This document shows positions 1 to 6,172 of a stretch of 15,920 bases of DNA, one piece after another. The notes under the pieces were generated by a model, which did not search any database, had not been told where the DNA came from, and worked only from the letters and a program-made list of their open reading frames with translations. The first letter of the stretch is position 1. Each line of letters starts with the position of its first letter. A program made the position numbers and the translations under genes. Source of the stretch: Candidatus Colwelliibacteriota bacterium (GTDB taxonomy: Bacteria; Patescibacteriota; Minisyncoccia; UBA6257; Colwellbacteraceae); the NCBI GenBank assembly GCA_023228665.1, contig JALOAR010000013.1, positions 1 through 15,920 on the forward strand, given 5' to 3'.

Positions 1-1
1 A

Positions 2-97
2 GAGATTATCGGAATTGAACATATTGACCGCGGATATGAAAATATCGACGGAAGAATTAAGCAGCTCGGCGCCGATATTGAAAGAGTGAAGGAGTAA
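2..97 (+). CDS. murA: UDP-N-acetylglucosamine 1-carboxyvinyltransferase (MurA), C-terminal end only
   Basis: Only the last 31 codons lie in the window; the gene begins upstream. They carry the stretch HIDRGYENIDGRIKQLGA followed by DIERVKE and a TAA stop, which matches the conserved C-terminus of MurA (HIDRGYE...L.ALGA.IERV in characterised enzymes). MurA transfers enolpyruvate from phosphoenolpyruvate to UDP-GlcNAc, the first committed step of peptidoglycan precursor synthesis, in the cytoplasm. The catalytic cysteine loop is outside the window and cannot be checked. The identification rests on this short but very characteristic tail. A second gene of the same pathway, ddl, lies about 12 kb downstream. 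Confidence 0.85.
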   Translation, partial: EIIGIEHIDRGYENIDGRIKQLGADIERVKE

Positions 98-124
98 ATC
101 TTAAATTTTAAAGCCTAAAACTTG

Positions 125-158
125 CTCTCGATAAATTACTACCATAATTTATCGAGGA
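125..158 (+). terminator. Stem-loop after murA, possible terminator
   Basis: A perfect 12-bp inverted repeat (127-138 with 145-156, CTCGATAAATTA and its complement) encloses a 6-nt loop. A G-T wobble and a C-G pair extend the stem to 125-158. It lies 28 nt after the murA stop. It is not followed by a clean T-tract, only an AT-rich stretch, so termination is plausible but not certain. Confidence 0.45.
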
Positions 159-229
159 ATTTATATAAAGATTGCGCTCCTTTTTGCGAAACGCTTTAGT
201 TTTAAGTTTTGCAATTTGCGATTTGAGCT

Positions 230-235
230 TATAAT
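230..235 (+). promoter_or_regulatory. -10 box of the gene at 242
   Basis: This is a perfect TATAAT ending 6 nt before the ATG at 242, so transcription would start at or within a base or two of the start codon (leaderless mRNA). The -35 is weak: TTGCAA at 209-214 gives only a 15-bp spacer. Confidence 0.5.
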
Positions 236-241
236 TAATAT

Positions 242-796
242 ATGCCTCGCAAGGGTTCTAAAAAAAAGAAAACAAAGGATCAATTTTTTTCCTTGCTTGC
301 CGCCGTTGTTGCTCTTGCCTTTCTTTCAGGGCTGGATTTTTATTTTCAATCCGGAAGAATATCAGAAATAAGTTCGCCTGATGTTTCCGCTAATATGCTT
401 GCTGATACAGTAAGCGGCGTTTCTTGGGAGTCTATCTCTGATAAAGGAGTAATTCCTATTTCTCCAACAGGAGATTTTGAAGAAGAAACATTAATACCGG
501 TTTTTGATCCGGGAAACCCGAATCCACAATGTGTTTTTTATCCCAGTAGGAGAAATATTCTTCACGGACAATCGGTGAAGCTTATGTGGGACTGTATTAA
601 CGCCAGCCGATGCGAGATAGACGGCATCGGCCAAGTTCCGCCTTCTAATATTGAGGGCATAGAAGTTGCTCCCCAGCGATCGGGCATGTTTTCTTTAGAT
701 TGTTACGGATCTGAAAAAAGGAGTTTCGGCGCCAATATTTGGGTTTTTGAGTTTGCTATCAAAGAAATTATGTCTACCTCGGAAAGCCTTCAATAA
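242..796 (+). CDS. Membrane-anchored protein with an Ig-like extracytoplasmic domain, function unknown
   Basis: This 184-aa protein has a strongly basic N-terminus (residues 1-13, many Lys) followed by one hydrophobic segment at about 15-34, fitting a signal anchor with the rest outside the membrane. Residues 40-90 look like a low-complexity linker. Residues 95-170 form a small domain with four cysteines (97, 118, 124, 154) and the pattern W-x-C-x-N-A-x-x-C, then G-x-G, then a P...G.F.L.C.G strand. This resembles the Ig-like repeats often found in surface proteins of Parcubacteria; that family placement is from memory. The cysteine spacing would allow two disulfides. No catalytic motif is seen. 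There is no Shine-Dalgarno sequence before the ATG, and a TATAAT box lies 6 nt upstream. A terminator-like hairpin follows at 846-876. A surface or pilus-associated role is possible but not shown. Confidence 0.7.
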   Translation: MPRKGSKKKKTKDQFFSLLAAVVALAFLSGLDFYFQSGRISEISSPDVSANMLADTVSGVSWESISDKGVIPISPTGDFEEETLIPVFDPGNPNPQCVFYPSRRNILHGQSVKLMWDCINASRCEIDGIGQVPPSNIEGIEVAPQRSGMFSLDCYGSEKRSFGANIWVFEFAIKEIMSTSESLQ

Positions 797-845
797 AACA
801 AGCCTGCCAAAGCGTAGTTAGCATTCAATTCATTGATTATTATAA

Positions 846-876
846 GGCGCGATTTCAACGCGCTCGTTTTTGTTTT
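846..876 (+). terminator. Rho-independent terminator after the Ig-like gene
   Basis: Stem GCGCG (847-851) pairs with CGCGC (859-863) across a 7-nt loop and is followed by a T-rich stretch from 867 to 876. It sits immediately before rmuC, and its T-tract runs into the rmuC -10 box. Confidence 0.55.
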
Positions 877-881
877 AGAAT
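876..881 (+). promoter_or_regulatory. Candidate rmuC -10 box
   Basis: TAGAAT (5 of 6 consensus) ends 6 nt before the rmuC ATG, the same spacing as at the gene starting at 242. No good -35 is seen; that position overlaps the terminator hairpin. Confidence 0.35.
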
Positions 882-887
882 AATCCA

Positions 888-1928
888 ATGGAAACAGCTA
901 TTGCCATTACGGCCGGCATGCTTGTCGGTGCCGTCATATTCTTTATTGCTTGGAGGCTTTTAGGTAGTAAAAGGGAAATTCCTAAAAATGATTCGCTTAT
1001 GCTTCTCCAAAATCAAATGTCCGAACTGTCTAGGACTCTTGATACCAAACTCGGGGAAGTGCCGAAGATGATGCAGGTTCAATTCAGCGAAAGCGCCAAG
1101 ATAATAAAAGAAATAACCCAAGAGCTTACCAGGGTCAGCGAGGGCCAAAAACAAGTTGTCGGCTTGGCTGACCAGCTTAAAGGCTTGGAAGATATTCTTA
1201 AGAACCCTAAACAAAGGGGTGTTCTCGGCGAATATTTTTTAGAAGAAACCCTTAAAAACGTTCTTCCGCCGAATTCTTATGAAATGCAGTATAAATTCTC
1301 CGACGGAGAAATAGTGGATGCCGTTGTTTTTGTTAAAGAAAAAATAATTCCGATAGACTCCAAATTTTCGCTGGAAAATTACGAAAGGATACTTAATGAA
1401 AAAGATCAAAACGTAAGGAATGACTTGGAAAAGCAGTTTAAGGCAGATCTTAAAAAGCGTATTGATGAAACTTCAAAATATGTCCGCCCTGAAGAAAACA
1501 CTACTGATTTTGCTTTTATGTTTATCCCTTCAGAAGCTATTTATTATGACCTTCTTGTTAACAAAGTAGGTGCCGTAAAAGTTGCGACAAGAGATTTAAT
1601 AGAGTACGCGTTTAAAGATAAAAAAGTTATTATAGTTTCTCCTACTAGTTTTCTTGCGTATCTCCAGACAGTATTGCAAGGATTAAGGGCTTTGCAGATA
1701 GAAGAGTCTGCTAAAGAAATAAGAAAAAGAGTAGAGGATCTCGGCAGGCATCTTTCAAGCTATGAAGACTTTATGAAAAAATTAGGAACTCATTTAGGAA
1801 CTTCGGTTGGCATGTATAATAGGGCGTATAAAGAGCTTGGAAAGATAGATAAAGACGTATTGCGCATAGCGGGAGATTCGGCGGGCATGGAACCGATATC
1901 TCTTGATAAGCCGGATATTGAAGAGTAA
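888..1928 (+). CDS. rmuC: RmuC family DNA recombination protein
   Basis: This 346-aa protein has an N-terminal membrane anchor (residues about 4-24), a helical coiled-coil-like region (about 35-105) and then the RmuC domain. The recognisable blocks are NPKQRGVLGEYFLEETLKNV (106-125), the nuclease-like strands with D144 and the D157-x-K159 pair in IPIDSKFSLENYE, DFAFMFIPSEAIYYDLL, and VIIVSPTSFLAYLQTVLQGL. In Escherichia coli RmuC limits inversion of short inverted repeats, and its core is related to PD-(D/E)XK nucleases; enzymatic action on DNA is inferred for the family. The length is shorter than the enterobacterial protein but usual for minimal versions. The gene is followed by its own downstream spacer and by a promoter for the next gene. 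No Shine-Dalgarno sequence is visible before the ATG. Confidence 0.92.
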   Translation: METAIAITAGMLVGAVIFFIAWRLLGSKREIPKNDSLMLLQNQMSELSRTLDTKLGEVPKMMQVQFSESAKIIKEITQELTRVSEGQKQVVGLADQLKGLEDILKNPKQRGVLGEYFLEETLKNVLPPNSYEMQYKFSDGEIVDAVVFVKEKIIPIDSKFSLENYERILNEKDQNVRNDLEKQFKADLKKRIDETSKYVRPEENTTDFAFMFIPSEAIYYDLLVNKVGAVKVATRDLIEYAFKDKKVIIVSPTSFLAYLQTVLQGLRALQIEESAKEIRKRVEDLGRHLSSYEDFMKKLGTHLGTSVGMYNRAYKELGKIDKDVLRIAGDSAGMEPISLDKPDIEE

Positions 1929-1946
1929 TCAGCGAAGCCTCTTCAA

Positions 1947-1975
1947 TTGACAATTTCCCTAAATTATTGTATAAA
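1947..1975 (+). promoter_or_regulatory. Sigma-70 promoter for the GGDEF gene
   Basis: A perfect TTGACA (1947-1952), a 17-bp spacer and TATAAA (1970-1975) make this one of the best promoter matches in the window. The predicted start near 1982 gives a leader of about 55-60 nt with a purine-rich Shine-Dalgarno region. Confidence 0.7.
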
Positions 1976-2028
1976 GAGCAACACGGTCAAGATTATTAAG
2001 GCCTGGCAGATCTTTTATATTTAAAGAA

Positions 2029-2035
2029 GGGAGGG
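2029..2035 (+). promoter_or_regulatory. Shine-Dalgarno sequence deciding the GGDEF start
   Basis: GGGAGGG lies 2 nt before GTG 2038, 5 nt before ATG 2041 and 8 nt before ATG 2044. The spacing favours ATG 2041 or 2044 rather than the GTG. It is one of few strong Shine-Dalgarno sequences in the window. Confidence 0.55.
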
Positions 2036-2040
2036 AAGTG

Positions 2041-2613
2041 ATGATGATCGGCTTATTTAGAAAGATGAGTAATTTTTTTAAAGCTGTCTCGTTTGTTCTT
2101 AGAAATGGAGCAAACACAGTTTTGTATGACTCGCTTACCGAGCTCTACGGACTGAAAATTTTCAAAGAATTTGCCCTGAAGACTCTTAAGTTGGCATCGC
2201 GGAAAAATATATCGGTTTGTCTTGTGATGGCTGACTTAAATTCTTTTAAGCAGTTAAACGATAAGTTTGGCCACTTGAGAGGAGACAGGGCCCTAAAGGA
2301 AGTTGCTGAAGTTTTTAAAAAACACACGAGAGAAACGGATATAGTAGGGCGCTATGGCGGGGATGAATTTATTATTCTTTTACCGGGAACCAGTCTTTCA
2401 GACAGTTTCAAGATTATTGAGAAAATAAAAAGCTCTCTGCCCGAAACCGGCATAAGTTGCAGTTTCGGCATAGCTGAAGCTAAATTTCCGGACAGTTCTT
2501 GGTTAAGGCAAAATTCATCCGCTACCCAATTTTGGGAAAAATTTTTAACCGATCTTATCAGCAAAGCGGACAAGCTCCTCTACAAAGATAAAAGATCGGC
2601 AAAGGTTGGATAA
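2041..2613 (+). CDS. GGDEF domain protein, predicted diguanylate cyclase
   Basis: The protein has 190 aa from ATG 2041 (191 from the alternative GTG at 2038, the numbering used here). It is a nearly bare GGDEF domain. The family signature is complete: D66, N68, F70, K71, N74, D75 and GH at 78-79 in the metal- and nucleotide-binding loop, then RETD (98-101) exactly five residues before GGDEF (107-111). RxxD at that distance is the canonical inhibitory I-site for product feedback. Enzymes of this kind condense two GTP into cyclic di-GMP. There is no sensor domain; residues 1-25 form only a short, partly hydrophobic, basic helix that might touch the membrane. Input control is therefore unclear. 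No EAL, HD-GYP or PilZ gene is in the window, so the signalling partner is not visible. It is transcribed from its own strong promoter and closed by a strong terminator, so it looks monocistronic. Confidence 0.88.
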   Translation: MMIGLFRKMSNFFKAVSFVLRNGANTVLYDSLTELYGLKIFKEFALKTLKLASRKNISVCLVMADLNSFKQLNDKFGHLRGDRALKEVAEVFKKHTRETDIVGRYGGDEFIILLPGTSLSDSFKIIEKIKSSLPETGISCSFGIAEAKFPDSSWLRQNSSATQFWEKFLTDLISKADKLLYKDKRSAKVG

Positions 2614-2627
2614 ATTTATTTTTATCA

Positions 2628-2657
2628 AACAGGGTTCAAATTGAACCCTGTTTTTTA
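2628..2657 (+). terminator. Strong rho-independent terminator after the GGDEF gene
   Basis: AACAGGGTTCAA (2628-2639) and its exact complement (2641-2652) form a near loopless 12-bp inverted repeat. T-residues 2651-2656 follow the G of the CCCTG arm. It begins 15 nt after the stop codon. Confidence 0.85.
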
Positions 2658-2682
2658 TATTCAAAAACAAAATAACCCGAAA

Positions 2683-2728
2683 TAAAAACTTGTAATTAGA
2701 AACGGCCGTTTCTAATTACAAGTTTTTA
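2683..2728. repeat. Perfect 46-bp palindrome
   Basis: The arms 2683-2705 and 2706-2728 are exact reverse complements over 23 bases with no spacer; the centre is AACGGCCGTT at 2701-2710. The ends are an A-run on the left and a T-run on the right, so an RNA copy from either strand would be a long hairpin with a U-tract: a bidirectional terminator is one reading. The arms are longer than needed for that, and a terminator for the upstream gene already exists 27 nt before. It lies between the GGDEF and nucleotidyltransferase genes, 39 nt before the latter. A protein-binding site or a mobile palindromic unit are alternatives. Confidence 0.9.
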
Positions 2729-2755
2729 CTTGCCAGCCTCTAAGCTTACTGCGAT

Positions 2756-2761
2756 TATATA
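2756..2761 (+). promoter_or_regulatory. Candidate -10 box of the nucleotidyltransferase gene
   Basis: TATATA ends 6 nt before the ATG at 2768, the same offset seen at 242 and 888. TTGCCA at 2730-2735 could be a -35 but the spacer is 20 bp, longer than ideal. Confidence 0.35.
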
Positions 2762-2767
2762 AGTAGC

Positions 2768-3421
2768 ATGCTTTCAAGCGCCAAAGAAAGAATAATTAAA
2801 AAAAGAGTATCTCTTTTTTCCTGGGTTCCCTTTGTAAAGCTGGCGGTTCTTTCAGGCTCCTGCGCTATGGGTTCCGCCGGAGAGAATTCTGATATAGATA
2901 TAATTATCGGCACGGAAAAAGGCAGGACCTATCTTTGTAGGGCATTTACTCTTATATTTTTGGATTTTCTTCGAGTACGCAACAAAAGCGATAATAAAGA
3001 AAATTCACCTTGCCAAAGCGCTAAGGCGGACAAGCTTTGTCTTAGCCATTTTTTATCCGTTTCTTCGCTTAAAATGAGCGAGCCGGAGAATTTATATGAA
3101 AGCGAGCTGTACACTAAGATAGTGCCAGTATATGGCAGTCCTGCCATGTGCGCATCGTTTATTAAAGATAATATCGGCATAATCGGTAAAATCCTTGAGT
3201 ATAGATCGTCCTGCCTTTATGTTGGCAGTGAAAAAAAATGGCCGGCGCGAATTATTGAAAAAACTTTATCAGGAAAGTTAGGAAACTGGCTGGAAAAAAA
3301 AGCGCGATCTATTCAGTCTAAAAAAATATGCAATTATGCTTCTTATCTCGCCGCAGACGGAAGAAAAATGAGGGTTATTACTTCTGAAGACCGCGTAGAA
3401 ACTTGCTATAAAATTAATTAA
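2768..3421 (+). CDS. Minimal nucleotidyltransferase (pol-beta fold)
   Basis: This 217-aa protein has a classic nucleotidyltransferase signature near the N-terminus: G30-S31, then D42-x-D44 in GENSDIDIII, the G-S...D-x-D motif that binds the nucleotide phosphates and two metals. The third acidic residue cannot be fixed by eye. A second conserved-looking block follows (residues about 104-138, with CLSHF, LYESELY and VPVYG) and a basic helical C-terminus. The substrate is unknown; relatives include toxin-antitoxin MNT proteins, antibiotic modifiers and many uncharacterised CPR proteins. No HEPN partner gene is adjacent, which argues against a MNT-HEPN pair. The coding stretch 3009-3047 looks like an inverted-repeat unit translated in frame (see findings). 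A separate promoter (3434-3462) serves the next operon. Confidence 0.7.
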   Translation: MLSSAKERIIKKRVSLFSWVPFVKLAVLSGSCAMGSAGENSDIDIIIGTEKGRTYLCRAFTLIFLDFLRVRNKSDNKENSPCQSAKADKLCLSHFLSVSSLKMSEPENLYESELYTKIVPVYGSPAMCASFIKDNIGIIGKILEYRSSCLYVGSEKKWPARIIEKTLSGKLGNWLEKKARSIQSKKICNYASYLAADGRKMRVITSEDRVETCYKIN

Positions 3422-3433
3422 TCGTCGGCACCT

Positions 3434-3462
3434 TTGCAAAGAATCGGCTGAAGCTTTATATT
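3434..3462 (+). promoter_or_regulatory. Sigma-70 promoter for groES-groEL
   Basis: TTGCAA (3434-3439), a 17-bp spacer and TATATT (3457-3462) precede groES. The predicted start near 3469 gives a leader of about 33 nt. No CIRCE inverted repeat (TTAGCACTC and its complement) is present between 3422 and 3501, so HrcA control is not supported here. Confidence 0.55.
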
Positions 3463-3501
3463 ATTATCGCCGAAACAGTCGAAAAAACATTAAAGAAAAA
3501 T

Positions 3502-3795
3502 ATGAACATTAAACCATTATCAAACCATGTTTTCCTCGAACCGGAAGAAGAGGAAAAAGTAACCGCTTCGGGCATAGTTATTCCCGATACGGCAGATAAA
3601 GAAAAGCCAATAAAGGGAAAAGTCCTCGCTATTGGTCCCGGAAAAAGGAATAGCAAGGGAGAAATTGACCCGATGTCGGTAAAAGTCGGAGATACTGTTC
3701 TCTTTAGAAAATACGGTCCCGACGAAATAGAAATTGACGGCAAGAAATATCTCGTCGGAAGCGAGGATGATATCCTTGCCGTAATAGAAAAATAA
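3502..3795 (+). CDS. groES: Co-chaperonin GroES
   Basis: This 97-aa protein is the usual GroES length. It opens with NIKPLSNHVFLEPEEEE, has the mobile loop around residues 17-35 (TASGIVIPDTADKEKP) and closes with the VGDTVLFRKYGPDEIEIDGKKYLV strand pair typical of Cpn10. GroES forms the seven-subunit lid on the GroEL ring and helps ATP-driven folding in the cytoplasm. It lies 26 nt before groEL, so the two are co-transcribed. A sigma-70-type promoter sits about 40 nt upstream. The ATG lacks a clear Shine-Dalgarno sequence. Confidence 0.97.
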   Translation: MNIKPLSNHVFLEPEEEEKVTASGIVIPDTADKEKPIKGKVLAIGPGKRNSKGEIDPMSVKVGDTVLFRKYGPDEIEIDGKKYLVGSEDDILAVIEK

Positions 3796-3821
3796 GGTCG
3801 TTTAAATAAAAAAATCTTAAA

Positions 3822-5468
3822 ATGTCTAAACAAATAATTTTCAACGACGATGCAAGAAAAGCTCTTAAGGTTGGAATCGACAAGCTCGCTTCCGCCGTTA
3901 AGGTAACTCTTGGTCCCCGTGGACGCGCCGTTGTTATTGAAAAGGGGTATGGCGCCCCGCAAGTGACTTTTGACGGAGTCACCGTAGCCAAAGAAGTCGA
4001 ATTAGAAGATAAATATGAAAATCTCGGTGCAGAGTTTTTGAAGCAGGCCGCTGATAAGACCAACGATAATGTCGGAGATGGAACTACCACCTCTGTGGTC
4101 CTTTCGCACGCCTTGATAGAAGAAGGCGAAAAAGCTGTTAAGGAGAAAGGTTTTAATGTTATCCAGCTCTCCGAAGCCCTTAAAGACCAGACCGATTTTG
4201 TCATCAAAAACCTTGAATCCCAAAAGGAAAATATAGACGATGTTAAGAAGATAGAAGAAGTTGCTACTCTTTCTGCTAAAAATTCTGCTGTCGGCAAATT
4301 GATAGCCGAAGTTATGCAAAAAGTAGGCAGAGATGGCGTAGTTACTATCGAAGACTCTAATACTATCGGCAATTCCTACGATATGGTCGAGGGAATGCAG
4401 TTTGATAGGGGGTATATTTCCCAATATATGGTTTCCGATACTGATAAAATGGAAGCGGTTCTTGAAAATCCCTATATATTGGTAACTGACCAAAAGATAT
4501 CTTCTGTTCAAGACTTCCTTCCTTTGCTTGAAAAAATAGTTGCTGGAGGAAAGAAAGAGCTTGTTATTATCGCTGACGATATAGAAGGGGAAGCTCTTGC
4601 TACTCTTGTAGTTAACAAGCTTCGCGGAATATTTAATGTCTTAGCCGTCAAAGCTCCTGGCTTTGGAGACAGGAAAAAAGAAATGCTTGCCGATATCGCT
4701 ACCGTTACCGGTGCCGAGCTTGTTTCTGAAGATCTCGGAAGAAGCATTAAAAATGTTGATATAACCGCTCTTGGAAAAGCAACTAAAGTTATTTCCACTA
4801 AAGACAGCACTACCATCGTTGATGGCCAAGGTTCTAAAGGAGAAATAGACAAGCGTATTTCCCAGATAAAAAACCAGATAGAAAAATCGGAATCTGACTA
4901 TGATAAAGACAAACTTAAGGAGAGGCTTGGAAAGCTTTCTGGGGGAGTTGCTGTTATCAAAGTCGGCGCTCCGACCGAATCCGCGCAGAAAGAACTCAAG
5001 CAGCGCGTTGAAGATGCCGTTGCCGCTACCCGCGCCGCTATGGAAGAGGGAATCGTTCCCGGAGGAGGAATGGCTCTTTGGAACGTATCCAAGCTTATCG
5101 AGAAAGATTCTGAAGATAAGCCGGCAATAGTTGCCGCTAAAAAAATTCTTGAAAAAGCGCTTGAATCTCCTCTTAACGCGATAATCATAAACAGCGGCGA
5201 GGATGTCTCTGGCGTTGTTTCTCGCATTGAAAAAGAAGCGGGGGATAAAAAATGGTTTGGCTTCAACGCTATCACCAACGATATCTGCGACCTTAAAGAA
5301 AACGGCATAATAGATCCGTTAAAAGTTACTAAGACCGCTTTTACTAATGCTATCTCGGTTGCCGCAAATTACTTGACTATAGGTGCTGCAATAACCGAAA
5401 TACCTAAAAAGGAAGATTCCGATTCCGGTCATGACCACTCGGGAATGGGAGGAATGATGGGAATGTAG
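3822..5468 (+). CDS. groEL: Chaperonin GroEL
   Basis: This 548-aa protein is a full-length group I chaperonin. It shows the ATP-binding VTLGPRGR (28-35) and GDGTTT (85-90) motifs, the apical-domain block with EGEALATLVVNKLRG and KAPGFGDRRK-like sequence, the VEDAVAATRAAMEEGIVPGG stretch that carries the catalytic aspartate, and the Gly/Met-rich tail GMGGMMGM. The tail is preceded by a short Asp/His-rich segment. It forms the two-ring folding chamber with GroES in the cytoplasm. It is the second gene of the groES-groEL operon and is followed by a strong terminator at 5491-5522. Confidence 0.98.
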   Translation: MSKQIIFNDDARKALKVGIDKLASAVKVTLGPRGRAVVIEKGYGAPQVTFDGVTVAKEVELEDKYENLGAEFLKQAADKTNDNVGDGTTTSVVLSHALIEEGEKAVKEKGFNVIQLSEALKDQTDFVIKNLESQKENIDDVKKIEEVATLSAKNSAVGKLIAEVMQKVGRDGVVTIEDSNTIGNSYDMVEGMQFDRGYISQYMVSDTDKMEAVLENPYILVTDQKISSVQDFLPLLEKIVAGGKKELVIIADDIEGEALATLVVNKLRGIFNVLAVKAPGFGDRKKEMLADIATVTGAELVSEDLGRSIKNVDITALGKATKVISTKDSTTIVDGQGSKGEIDKRISQIKNQIEKSESDYDKDKLKERLGKLSGGVAVIKVGAPTESAQKELKQRVEDAVAATRAAMEEGIVPGGGMALWNVSKLIEKDSEDKPAIVAAKKILEKALESPLNAIIINSGEDVSGVVSRIEKEAGDKKWFGFNAITNDICDLKENGIIDPLKVTKTAFTNAISVAANYLTIGAAITEIPKKEDSDSGHDHSGMGGMMGM

Positions 5469-5490
5469 CCTTCGCTAAAGCGATAAAAAT

Positions 5491-5522
5491 AAAAGCCCCC
5501 GAATTTAATGAAGGGGGCTTTT
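5491..5522 (+). terminator. Rho-independent terminator of groES-groEL
   Basis: AAAAGCCCCC (5491-5500) pairs perfectly with GGGGGCTTTT (5513-5522) over a 12-nt loop, 22 nt after the groEL stop. A small hairpin (TCGC/GCGA, 5472-5483) precedes it. Confidence 0.85.
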
Positions 5523-5544
5523 GGTTAAAAGGAGCGCGATATGG

Positions 5545-5553
5545 TGGTATAAT
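5545..5553 (+). promoter_or_regulatory. Extended -10 promoter for lemA-htpX
   Basis: TGGTATAAT is a perfect extended -10 element. No good -35 is needed or seen (TTAAAA at 5525-5530 would have a 17-bp spacer). The predicted start near 5560 gives a leader of about 23 nt before the lemA ATG. Confidence 0.7.
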
Positions 5554-5582
5554 TCACTCATAATATAAAAAAATAAAAACAA

Positions 5583-6143
5583 ATGAATACAACTCTCTTA
5601 TTAGTAATAGGTGTAGCGGCACTAGTCTTAATGTGGCTTATTCTTGCCTTTAACCGCCTTACAGTCCTTAAATTAAGGGCAAAAGAAGCTCTCTCGGATA
5701 TTGATGTCCAGCTTAAGCGCCGCTTCGACCTCATCCCTAATCTCGTGGAAACTGTAAAGGGATATATGGAACACGAAAGTTCTGTTTTTGAAAATGTAAC
5801 CAAGGCAAGAGCCGAAGTAATGAAAACAGACGGCAATCCGATAAAGCGCGCCGAGGCGGAAAATCAATTATCCTCGACCCTCAAGACTCTTTTTGCCGTT
5901 GCCGAAAATTATCCCGACCTCAAGGCAAATGCCAACTTCTTAGATCTCCAGCGAGAAATAACAGATACGGAAAATAAGATTCAGGCCTCCCGCAGGTTCT
6001 ATAACGGAACGATTAAGGATTTCAATATTAAAATACATACTTTCCCTTCAAGGATTGTTGCCGGCATATTTAATTTCAAAGAAATGCCTTTCTTTGAAGT
6101 CGGGAGCGAAGAAGAGAGAGAAAACGTAAAAGTTAAGTTTTAA
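5583..6143 (+). CDS. lemA: LemA family membrane protein
   Basis: This 186-aa protein has one N-terminal transmembrane segment (about 3-24) followed by the LemA signature: NRLTVLKLRAKEALSDIDVQ, LKRRFDLIPNLVETVKGYM and HESSVFENVTKARAEV. The remainder is a helical bundle ending in F.IKIHTFPSRIVAGIFNF and PFFEV. Length and domain layout are normal for the family. Its biochemical role is not established, but it is very often beside the HtpX protease or TPM-domain proteins and is thought to act in membrane protein quality control. Here htpX follows after 29 nt, in line with that. The start is the first ATG and gives the correct membrane anchor. Confidence 0.95.
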   Translation: MNTTLLLVIGVAALVLMWLILAFNRLTVLKLRAKEALSDIDVQLKRRFDLIPNLVETVKGYMEHESSVFENVTKARAEVMKTDGNPIKRAEAENQLSSTLKTLFAVAENYPDLKANANFLDLQREITDTENKIQASRRFYNGTIKDFNIKIHTFPSRIVAGIFNFKEMPFFEVGSEEERENVKVKF

Positions 6144-6172
6144 TTTAATAAACCCGAAGACGTTAGATTTAA

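Noticed and set aside
1982..2040. c-di-GMP (GEMM) riboswitch in the GGDEF leader
   Set aside because: The leader is under 60 nt and lacks the GEMM core sequences; only a weak AAGAT/ATCTT pairing is present.
2768..3421. MNT component of a MNT-HEPN toxin-antitoxin pair
   Set aside because: Neither neighbour encodes a HEPN protein; the next gene is groES with its own promoter.
3704..4852. Long minus-strand open frames opposite groES-groEL (up to 222 codons)
   Set aside because: They overlap highly conserved groEL codons completely, have serine-rich low-complexity products and no conserved motif; they are antisense shadows.
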